64,000 nt of DNA. It comes from Darksidea phi. Taxonomy: Eukaryota > Ascomycota > Dothideomycetes > Pleosporales > Lentitheciaceae. The notes beneath the pieces are model-generated. The model saw nothing but the letters and a program-made list of their open reading frames with translations. It was not told where the DNA came from and did not search any database. Where the stretch lies: contig JASJFT010000035.1 of assembly GCA_030770425.1 (NCBI GenBank), positions 124,001 to 188,000 on the forward strand, given 5' to 3'. This document shows positions 36,079 through 45,029 of this stretch, one piece after another; the stretch's first letter is position 1, and every line of letters begins with the position of its first letter. Made by a program: the position numbers and the translations under genes.

Positions 36079-37116
36079 TTACCATCCGGTCACATCGGGC
36101 ACATTACCCCCTTTCAACACGCTAAATACCTTCTCCCAGAGCTCACTCGCCTCACCTAGTCCATACGTTAAATCCACATCTTGCATACCTGCTTCAGAAC
36201 TCCCTCGCATTGTCTCCAGTTGCGAGATGATATTCTCAAGGCTGAGCGCTTTGCCGACAGCTTGCGTGGCGCCAGATTCGAGGGACACGTGCACGATGTG
36301 GATGTGGAAGTGGTGATAGGTTGGCTGGTCTGCGTAGAGGATTGGTAACAGTCGAACCAAGGGTAGGTTAGGTGGCTTACAGTGTATATAAAGCTTGAGT
36401 TGATCTTTCTCAATGTCTGGGTACAGCTTGACGGTGGCATCGAGAAACTTCTCGCGCATGTGTTTGAGCCATTGCACTTCGCTTTTCTTCAGATCTCGTA
36501 CGCTCCAGATGTCTCGTCGCTCTACTAAGCCGAGGAGATGTAAACTTGATAGCGTCTTTCGATCCCAATTCAGATCCGGCAGTAGCAGGAATCCTTCTTC
36601 GCCCGTCTCCCGGTAAATGACATCTTCTTGCTCGGTACGTCCTTCAATGATATTGAAGATCCAGTTTAGTGCTCCTTTCTCACGTTGGCGCTGGATCCAT
36701 GGTTTGACGTAGCTAGAGTAGGTTTCGGGCGTTTCGGTCACCATGCGGACTCCTTGGGCAGAGTACTTTTTGATAAGCTTCTCGGTGCAGGGGTAAATCA
36801 GGTTTAGTTTGAAATCTGGCGGTACTTCCAGGTCGCCATCTCCGTTTGCGCCCGAATTTGCGAGAAACCAGGAGTAGATGTCGTTAGCGCCAAGGTTCTT
36901 TACCCTAGCAAGGGAAGTAGGGAACGAAGCGAGATGCGCGTGGTCTGTAGCAAAGGCGGCGCGTTCGGCGATAAGAAGCGCGGGTTTGGAATCGATGGTG
37001 CCGAGGAGGGAGATACGGCGGCCGGCTTGGTCCTGATTTAGAAGGCGAGTGAGTTGGAAGCGGGGGATATAGGCTTCTACTTTCGAGGCAATCTCGGGAG
37101 GTGTTGTTGAGGTCAT
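36079..37116 (-). CDS. dcs1: scavenger mRNA decapping enzyme DcpS/Dcs1 (HIT superfamily)
   Basis: Exons 37116-36381 and 36329-36079 give 328 aa. Dcs1 hydrolyses the m7GpppN cap left after 3'-to-5' decay by the exosome. The N-terminal dimer domain is followed by the HIT domain. The histidine triad is QPTYHHFHIHIVHV (H252, H254, H256); the upstream stretch LLPDLNWDRKTLSSLHLLGL and RDIWSVRDLKKSEVQWLKHM are conserved cap-pocket regions. The 51-nt intron is a multiple of three and stop free. Retention would insert 17 residues between KLYIHC and DQPTYHH, separating the conserved YIHYQPTYHHFH, so splicing is expected. The start at 37116 (MTSTTPPEIASKVEAYIP) was chosen over a hydrophobic upstream in-frame leader. 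Confidence 0.95.
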   Translation of the reverse strand: MTSTTPPEIASKVEAYIPRFQLTRLLNQDQAGRRISLLGTIDSKPALLIAERAAFATDHAHLASFPTSLARVKNLGANDIYSWFLANSGANGDGDLEVPPDFKLNLIYPCTEKLIKKYSAQGVRMVTETPETYSSYVKPWIQRQREKGALNWIFNIIEGRTEQEDVIYRETGEEGFLLLPDLNWDRKTLSSLHLLGLVERRDIWSVRDLKKSEVQWLKHMREKFLDATVKLYPDIEKDQLKLYIHCKPPNLPLVRLLPILYADQPTYHHFHIHIVHVSLESGATQAVGKALSLENIISQLETMRGSSEAGMQDVDLTYGLGEASELWEKVFSVLKGGNVPDVTGW

Positions 37117-37463
37117 TTTGCTGGTGTTAGGGAAAGGAAGATGGTTGGTGAGTTGGAAAGAGATGTTAAACAAAGCTAGTATATACAGATAATCTTGGAG
37201 CAAATAGTAACCGCCAATCGACTCAGCTAGTCTCTGGTCTCAACTAGCATGAAGTGAGAGTGAAAGACTGGTCACATGTTAACGCGAGTAGCGCGTGTCT
37301 CCGTGCCAACCATGGCTGGCGAGATACGAGCGTGCCAAGACCCAAACCCCTTGCCATGAGGTCACCTCCTCAGATCCGCTCCACAACGGCGATCTCAGCC
37401 ACTCCAATCATTTTGCTTCACGCAACTACACCTCTGCCTACAGCATTACCTACATATTCTACA
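37117..37463. promoter_or_regulatory. shared divergent promoter of DCS1 and DNA polymerase delta subunit 4
   Basis: 347 bp separate the divergent starts. No factor site identified. Confidence 0.45.
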
Positions 37464-38234
37464 ATGCCGCCAAAACGTCGCAGCGCAGGCCCAGCGGGCA
37501 AGTCGCAACAATCGACGCTCGCATTCCACGGCGCATCGAACAAAGTCATCAAGCCCGGCACAAGGGCATCGAATGCGAAGAAGAACCTCCTCGCCGAGTC
37601 GGCGAAAAAGGATGAGAAGCCAGCGTCTGCGGATGTGCGGGTAAAGGATGTGGACGAGCCCACTACTGCGGAAGCGGCGATAGTCCAACAAACGGAGCAG
37701 GTGCAGCAGCAGACGCAGAGTACGCCCGAGGAGGACGAAGCCAGACGGATCACAAAGAAGAGGCTCGAGGCGTACTGGAAGAAGGAGATCAGCGAGAGCG
37801 GGGCACCGAGGGCGCATCAGGAAGGCATCAGCTTAGAGGAGAAGATTTTGAGGAAGTTCGACATGAGTGGGCAATACGGGGTAAGTTCACTCCTGAGCTC
37901 CATTTCCATCTGGTGCTCCTGCATATGGGGCCGCAAAAGACGCAAAACTCATGCGAAGGGGAGTCGGGCTACTGACTTAGACTGGGGGCTGCGCCGTTTG
38001 ACACCTTGCGGCGCGCTTTTGCCTTTCGAAATTGTACTGATTCAAAGCTAGCCCTGCGTCGGTATCGCACGATTGAAACGCTGGCAGCGCGCGCATCGGC
38101 TCGGCCTGGAACCACCCATCGAAGTCCTGGCGGTGTTGGTGACGGAGCAGGAAGGCAAGGACAAGCTGGCGGTGCAGAGATCGCATGTGGACGAGTTGCT
38201 GAATGCGCGCGGGGATACAGAGCTGCAGGCCTGA
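37464..38234 (+). CDS. cdm1: DNA polymerase delta subunit 4 (POLD4/Cdm1)
   Basis: Exons 37464-37880 and 38052-38234 give 199 aa; the intron is 171 nt. This is the smallest, non-essential accessory subunit of the replicative DNA polymerase delta and it stabilises the holoenzyme. The conserved C-terminal domain begins EEKILRKFDMSGQYG and, across the splice, continues PCVGIARLKRWQRAHRLGL then EPPIEVLAVL. That block identifies the family. The N-terminus MPPKRRSAGPAGK with QQSTLAFHG resembles a degenerate PCNA-interacting (PIP) box; this is an inference. The middle is Glu/Lys/Gln rich and probably disordered. Without removing the intron the conserved block is lost, which is why unspliced frames look like unrelated protein. 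Confidence 0.9.
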
Positions 38235-39661
38235 GCCGCCACGGTAGGGCCTTGCGGACGTCGCTATCGGGATCGCTGAAGACTTGGCATCAGGGCGCAT
38301 TTGCACACGCGCAAGCGACACTAGGGTGGTAGTCCATGCTTCGGTCTGGAGTTTCGGGAAAGGACAGTGTCGGCGTCACTTTACTTTTGGTTGGATGGCT
38401 CACTTCGTACACAAGGTCGCTGTACGAAATAAACTGCATCCACTACAATGATCACTCGGTTTCAACCGCACCTACATCTTCCATGACGAAAGAGCACCGA
38501 AGGCCCTTCGGTATCCGGGTCAATTGCATTGTTCACCACAGCCGACGGATACACAGGAAAATGCGAGAGAAGCAAGGGGGTGGCTGGCGGTGACACCATG
38601 TTTTCTTCGAGGGGGGGCCTCGCAACGGTTGAGCTGGACCGGGGGGGGGGGGGCTGTGGATCTCGATGGCTCGCCGGTTGTTTGGGGCGCGGGAGGAGAA
38701 GAGTGGCGAAAGGCCCATGGATGGTGCGCCGTGTGGGGTAGGCTAGCGAGGCATCCGTTCCCCTCTCGGCTGCATGATGCTGGCTGGATGCGCACCCGTC
38801 TGCCGGCTTTGTTCGTTCTTGGTGGTGGTGGAGGCTGGCACTGCGGGGGAGAGGGGGGCAGACCCACTCGCCTGTGTCGCTGCATGGGCGCAATATGGCA
38901 ATTGTCGACAAGGATGGGCGATAACAGCGAGGAGCGGCGACGGTTGTGAGCATGGGCAGCCCGTCCAACCGCCGTGCGCCGTCTGGACAGCCTGCAGACG
39001 GGCTTGCATGCCCGCGAACCGGAAGAGCTCCTCGACGCCGTCCTGTTCGCTCACGGTGCTAGCGCGTTGGCCGATAGCCACAGGCGGGCGGGGGTCTTCG
39101 AAGCGTCCACTGCCCTCCACTCCACTCCATTGCCTCCACTCCACTGCCTCCACGCCATTCCGCCGCCCGCCCTCTGTACGCAGTATCACCCGCCTTTACG
39201 CCCTCACTCCCTTCGCGCTCCTCTCCAGCGCCCACGCCAATTCGCCCTCCCCTTCACCGCACCCCGATTCACCACCATGTTCTGCGTGGGCGTGGCCGTC
39301 GCACCCGTCGTCGCCCTTTGAGTTCGTCGCCTGCACGCAGGACTCGGTCCTGGGTGGCCCCTTCCCGGCGTCGAAACAAGCCTATGCGGAGGAAACGCCG
39401 GCATTGACCTGGTGTCGTAGCAATTGATGCTCTCGCTCTCGTCCCGTATCCTCATCAGTGGCGCGAGTCGACACAGCAGCCCTCGCCATCACTCCACCGT
39501 TCCGTGAGACCCTCACACCCCGCACTTGACCAAGCGCCGTTGGACCTGCCTTCATTGTGGGCCGTCTGCCCAGCCGACAACCTTCTTTCTACGCGCACTG
39601 CATCCGCCCACGCTGCGCGCCTTCAACTGCACTCCCACGCAACTAGCCACTATCTGCAACC
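38235..39661. other. 1.4-kb region upstream of PPS1 with homopolymer and pyrimidine runs
   Basis: Several overlapping frames on both strands reflect GC-rich composition; none has a domain. A G13 run sits at 38641-38653, and a CT-rich segment with repeated CCACTCCA/TGCCTCCA blocks lies at about 39106-39165. The last 200 bp are C-rich and presumably the PPS1 5' UTR. Confidence 0.45.
38641..38653. repeat. G13 homopolymer
   Basis: Thirteen consecutive G. It is intergenic and error prone, but here, unlike at 43355, the flanks continue without N. Confidence 0.8.
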
Positions 39662-41916
39662 ATGGCCGCCGTCGTCGCAAGAGCGCCCGCCATGCCTGGC
39701 CGTTCATCCACACCTCCGCCGCACCTGACGCTGAACACGTCCTCCCGGGGCACGCCCGCAGCCGTACCGAACAAGCACCTCCCAGCGTGCTCGCCCGGGC
39801 CGGTGCCCTACCGTGGGCTCGAGACTCCTCCCGCCTCGCCGCCGAACAAGGACAACGTCGTCGAGATATCCTCTATTACCTACCCGCCAACCAAGTATTG
39901 CAGCGAGTACTCAGACGACCCGCCTCTATTCACCATCAGCGCGCAGAGGACGGCGCAGGCCTTGGAGCACCTGGCAACCCAGCCGCTGCCGAATCCCGAG
40001 CAAGTCTTTCCGTGGTTGCATGGCCTCCATGCAGAGAACCAGATCCAATTGGCCTTCTTCACAAATCGTCGGAAGAGTGTTCGGAGAGTTCCCAAGTGCA
40101 TCCGTAGCATCACACTCGTCAAGACCGGTGGCGATTTGTCCAAATCCAAATTGAAAGGTGCCATCGCCCCAGAGGAGCTTCTATCACCCACTTCAGAGGG
40201 CGACACTTTCATTGAATGTGACCCCAAGGATGGCTTCTCTGTTCGTAATTTTCAGATCCAGGCTTGCAAGCTGGCCATGGTGTCAGACATTATAGTGTAT
40301 GGTGACGAGAAGACCAGCCCGAGCGAGACCATCACTCTTGCCCGGCGGTTCTCCAAGGCGCAAAGGCAATTTGAAGCTAGGAATGGCTTTCCACGATGCT
40401 TCTTTAATACTTTTATGCTATCTGGTGAGTGTCGGTCAGGTACACTTACAGCAACCAGGACCTGACATTCACAGATCCGTTTAGTCATGTCCAGGAGCAT
40501 TATCCCAGTCTCGTCGCAATCGACTCGACAGGGGCCTTGACAGGCAATGTCGTCGATTTTTGTAAGTCAACCAGCACAGGGTGCTTAACTCCTCACTGAA
40601 CTTCCAATAGTCTACTGGGAGAGATACGAGATGTGTGCCATGTCGAAGGCATCGGAGATCAGTTCCAACGTCTACCTTGGACCCACTCCAGATCCGACAT
40701 TAGACTCAGGATGCATGAGCGAACAAGCCTTTGATGTCCTCGTTGAGGCAAGCGATATCGCGCATGTGCCGGATCCGATCTCGCTGCGCAGGTCTCGCAA
40801 CATTTTGGAAAACTCCAGTCGCAAGGGTCCTTTCCATATCGAGTTTCCCTCGTCCGGAAGCATCATGCCGCCTTCATGGTCGCACGCCGAAGTGGACGGA
40901 CTCATGGACATGTGCAAATGGATCTACGAATTGGCTAACCCGCAAGAAGTCAAGCGGATTCGGCGGAAGAAGAAGGTAGAAGACGAAACTGTTGAGTTGA
41001 ATGACATCGCGAATCCTCGCAAGATTTTGATTCATTGCACAGATGGATATACCGAGACATCGCTGCTTGGCCTGGCATACTTTATGTACGCCGAGGGCTT
41101 GCCAGCCCATGATGCCTGGGTACAGCTGCATCGAGACAAGGGGCGCAACTTCTTTGCATACCCCACCGATGTCGCTCTTCTTACCCAGATCCAAGTTCGT
41201 ATACTTCAAGAATCGCCGCGCTTCAGCGGTAGCATTTTTCATCTCTCTGAGCCCCAATGGCTGTCCCGGATTGACGGAAGCCTACCTAGCAGGATCCTGC
41301 CGTATATGTACCTCGGTAATCTTGGTCATGCAAATAACCCCGAGCTGCTTCGCGAGTTGGGAATCACACGAATCCTAAGCGTTGGAGAGATGATCACTTG
41401 GTCAGCAGACTTGAAGCAGCAACTCGCTTGGCCCGCGGAGAATCTAATGATGGTTGATCGCGTTCAGGATAATGGAGTTGATCCTCTTTGGGGAGAGTTT
41501 CAGCGATGTCTTGCTTTTATCGGTAAGTTTTTAGATCCCATCCGAGATTAGTACTAACGAGGAGTAGAAGCAGGAAAGCGAGATGGAGGGGCTACCCTCG
41601 TACACTGTCGGGTCGGCGTTTCTCGATCAGCGACGATTTGTATTGCCGAAGTCATGCAAGAACTGGGCCTCTCTTTCCCTCGCGCCTATTGCTTTGTCCG
41701 CGCAAGACGACTAAATGTCATCATCCAACCTCATCTTCGATTCACGTGAGTCCTCATAGTTTTGTTTCTGTAACGCGTGCTGACACGATCAGGTATGAAC
41801 TTCTAAAGTGGGAAGAGTACCAGCGTCAGCGACGCAACGAACCTCTTCGCCGTGAGCTCGAGTGGGCCACTGTTGCACGCGAGATTGCGCTTATGAACAA
41901 GCCCTACTCTAGATGA
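39662..41916 (+). CDS. pps1: dual-specificity protein phosphatase Pps1
   Basis: Exons 39662-40424, 40475-40561, 40611-41522, 41568-41745 and 41793-41916 give 687 aa; introns are 45-50 nt. Budding-yeast Pps1 is a Tyr/Ser/Thr phosphatase linked to S phase. The C-terminal catalytic domain has the complete P-loop HCRVGVSRSAT with C601 and R607. An earlier phosphatase-like domain has HCTDGYTETSLLGLAY (Cys near residue 426), where the arginine of CX5R is replaced, so it is probably a pseudophosphatase. RILPYMYLGNLGHANNPELL is the usual start of the active domain. The N-terminal 80 residues are Pro/Ser rich. The exon 4 acceptor is TAGAAGCAG, three in-frame AGs. I chose 41568, which keeps FIEAGKRDGGATLVHC. 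Confidence 0.92.
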
Positions 41917-43089
41917 ACTTTAATCATCTCCCATTCTAAATGCCATATTACAGAAAGTATGATTTACGACGATATGACTGGGTTATGTAACCACCGTGGC
42001 AACCAGATCTGTTAGCCATGATACACACATCTTGAGACAACACAGGCACGGTTGTCTACGGCGTTTGGGTCTGGGTCTGGATCTGGCTTCGTTCGAATCG
42101 CGTTAGGAAGGCGGCTACCCTTGGGGATCCAAAACTCATGGGATATCCGTTCTTCTCGTCTTTGTCCTTTCTTGTTCTTTGCGATGACAATTTTCGCGTG
42201 TGCGCTTCTGTACCGAAAATCTGGGTCCGAGGTTACTTCTGCCTTTTGCATGTCCATATCAACTGGAACTGGGAGGGTTGACGGGCGGACTGGATGTCGA
42301 CATGAGCTGGGACAACTTCTTTCTGCTAGTTCTTCCTTCATGACCTGTATTAGTTCTTAGGGCAGCAGCTGCGCCGACTTGTAACTCGGAATGGCTTTAT
42401 ACGGTATATACATTGGGCAATGAGAGGCGAAAGCTCTCGTTAAAACTACTTAGCTCTGTGAACATAAAACCGCTAGGGGGATTAGAGCTAACATGGTTGC
42501 CAGCATGGTTGCCAGCGAAGCCAGTGATGGTTGCTTGCAAATCCCTCCGACGAGAACAAAGTGCAACTCTGTTTCTCCATACTGCTTTAGAGTCTTGAAT
42601 ACCTCCTTAATAGGCACTATGGGAAAGTGCGCATTAATCCCTTTGTCGGCCTCGCACTAGACGAACACGGATTTAGCTCCCGCCAGCAATGTACTGGATT
42701 CGTCAACTTTCCAGGCAAAATATCGAAATATCGCTTGCCGGAAGGCCCAGCGTTACGGACCAGTCCAGTGTAGTAAACTAGCTCTGTTGCTTGGTGCGCT
42801 TGACCGCACTAAACGACTCTTATATGTATTTTAAGTGTGGCGATCACCATTTTACTCCGTGTTAACCATTGTGAATATACCGGCCTTCACTTTACCATTC
42901 GTTTCAAGATGACTGTGAGACGGGCGATCCGATATTTGGTGGGCATTGGGTGCGCGAGGCTAGTGGTGGGGGTTATGAGATGTGAGAGATGTTGAAACGG
43001 GCATCGTGAAAGAGTTGGGTGAAGGGCTGGGTGAGGGGGCGAGTATTGTCTTGAAGGGGGAGAAAGAGTTTGAGTAGAGGACAGCGAGA
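41917..43089. other. gene-poor interval between PPS1 and the broken oxidoreductase
   Basis: Holds the weak minus-strand ORF at 42012-42341. A small direct repeat (CATGGTTGCCAG twice) lies near 42491-42516. No other feature is supported. Confidence 0.45.
42012..42341 (-). CDS. weak hypothetical ORF, 109 aa
   Basis: Opens with ATG (MKEELAERSCPSSCRHP) and runs to a stop without introns. A CAG acceptor directly precedes the start, so it could also be a second exon. It contains a run of Asp-Pro repeats (KPDPDPDPNAV) coded by a simple GGGTCT-like repeat, and a basic KNKKGQRREER segment. No domain is recognised and codon use cannot be judged at this length. It may be chance. Confidence 0.2.
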   Translation of the reverse strand: MKEELAERSCPSSCRHPVRPSTLPVPVDMDMQKAEVTSDPDFRYRSAHAKIVIAKNKKGQRREERISHEFWIPKGSRLPNAIRTKPDPDPDPNAVDNRACVVSRCVYHG

Positions 43090-43359
43090 TGACAGCGTTG
43101 GAAGATGCCAGGGGTGGCCGCTGTGATTGATGTGAAGACGAAGGAGGACGTGCAGGAGACGGTATGTCTGCACTTTCGTTCCTTCATTGCAATATCTCGC
43201 TGATTCCACCTCTTTTATTTTAATATTTTACTCGTGCCTGTATCTGAAAAATTTGTCTTCTCAACCCATCCTCATCTCAACTCCCCTCTCATTCTATCCC
43301 GCACTAACGCCATCCTCGATCCGATATGTGAATGCGAAGAACATCCACCCCCCCGGGGG

Positions 43360-43410
<51 letters not shown>

Positions 43411-44883
43411 NNNNNNNNNNTGGTACAAAAACCCACCCCCCCCCCCCCCCCCCCCCCCCCCCTTTATTTTTTTTTGCTAAATCCGGTGATCATGACGCTA
43501 TGTCTTCTCTCTAAAAGTGAGGAAGGGCATTCAAATTAACATGCGAGGACTAGAGAGCATCACTATCCACTATCGCGGCAGACGGGAACTCGGAGACACT
43601 CGGTGACGGTGTGAAGTCCAAGGAGGTTATTGATTATCTATGCACTCATGTGAAGCCAACTTGCGAGTGGGTGATTAGAACAACAGGAGTTGTAGGGCGA
43701 TTAGTGTTTACAACATACCATCACTCATGCGCATCTCTACCTCAGCGACCCGTCATATACCCCTTCGGCAAACCTACTAACAACCGCATAGTGACCGGTG
43801 CATGCGAATGCACCGGCCATACAGCCGTAGTCCTCGATGGCGCCCATGGCATCCTTCAAGGTTTCCATGGCCTGCTTTCGGATCAAGTCCTCAGTGCGCG
43901 CACCATCCTAGCAAACAGGACCGCCCTCACAGCCAACCCAAGCGAAAACCAAGGACTTTCTCTGGGCGAGTCATCACCTTGGCATTGTAACTTCCGTAAA
44001 GTACAAAATCTACGACATCAACGGCCACCCCGGTGGAAAAACATGGTCCTACCAAGCTCTCGCTTTCCCCGCAACGCCGGAGAATATAGTGAAGGTCTAT
44101 GGTGTTGCAGAGAGCCAGTTGGATACGCAGCCTGAGGGTATGATGCAGCATAGTCTCGTTATGACGAATCCACAGATCTCCAAGGAGCCAATTATCCTGC
44201 ACCATGTAGTGTGGAACGGGTCATTGGCCTCGCCTCTCGCGACGAAATTGACGCAGCCATATCATAATTTGAAGCCGTTGGAGGTGGGTAAGGAGACACG
44301 GACGTGTCTCGATATTGCACGGTGGCTGCAGGTCAACGAAGACGGCATGGTGTGAAACTGCTTCCTGGTGCAGGCGTTACCCATTTTCCCGTCGACGTCA
44401 AAGCCTACAACATGGACGCACTTGTTGGCCGCCATTGGGGAATTCGCCAAGCTCACAAATCGGGGGCTGAGTTTAGTGGGAGTTTCTTTCGGGTGGAGCA
44501 ATTCTCTACGCACACAGCGCGCGAGTTTCTCGCCCATGATTCGGCCTTTGCAAGGCGCGACGCCCGGCTTCTCATCTCCCCAGCCTTATTCTATCCATCC
44601 GTAGCTGTCGAGAGTGGGCAGTCTAACTCTGCGCTGGATAAACTGGCGTGGCAGTATGGACAAGGGATTCGCAAGATATTGGATGCTGGGGCGGAGAAGA
44701 GCGGTGGTTCGCAAGCATACGTCAACTACGCTTCTGGCGGCGAGAGTGAGGTTGAAATATACGGAGAGGATAAGATCGAGAGGTTTGAGAAAGTTGAGGG
44801 TGGTCTATGACCCATATAATCGTTTTGTGTTCCATGGACCAACCAAGCCCGTGAAGAACAGTGAGAGGCACAGTGAGTTGTAG
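43090..44883 (+). pseudogene. broken FAD-linked oxidoreductase, berberine-bridge-enzyme (BBE) type, cut by an assembly gap
   Basis: Family blocks appear in correct order but in changing frames. From 43105 comes PGVAAVIDVKTKEDVQETV, then RYVNAKNIHP just before the poly-G run. After the gap come GIQINMRGLESITI and, in a new frame, KSKEVIDYLCTHVKPT. GACECTGHTAVVLDGAHGIL and QGFHGLLSDQVLSARTILAN follow. A further frame gives KDFLWASHHLGIVTSVKYKI, then HFPVDVKAYNMDALV. The BBE C-terminus has AYVNYASGGESEVEIYG and, in the last frame, YDPYNRFVFHGP. At least four frame changes are needed (near 43575, 43940, 44350 and 44785). The invariant GLGGGHG-like FAD loop reads VLDGAHG. These enzymes oxidise alcohols or sugars using covalently bound FAD. 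A real pseudogene and a badly assembled functional gene are both possible. Confidence 0.8.
43355..43462. other. assembly gap: poly-G run, ten N, poly-C run
   Basis: G runs almost unbroken from 43355 to 43410, N fills 43411-43420, 15 bases follow, then C from 43436 to 43462. Symmetric G and C runs facing a gap are what read ends with false poly-G tails would give after assembly on both strands. The join should not be trusted for distance or order. Confidence 0.9.
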
Positions 44884-45029
44884 ATGAGGAGATGGGTGGG
44901 GATGCTGATGTGCGATTGTTAGAGTGGAAATGCGTTCATAGGTATGGATAGTAGTGGGGCTGGATCGAGGATAGAATTCGTTCGAGTAGCAGAAGCGTTG
45001 ATTTGAACCACTAATAACGAATGTTGAGC

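Noticed and set aside
38524..39427. Set of overlapping frames (up to 217 codons) on both strands upstream of PPS1
   Set aside because: Composition-driven; Gly/Trp/Cys-rich nonsense around homopolymer runs, with no recognisable motif.
43187..43539. Frames encoding long poly-glycine or poly-proline through the N block
   Set aside because: They are translations of the gap artefact, not protein.
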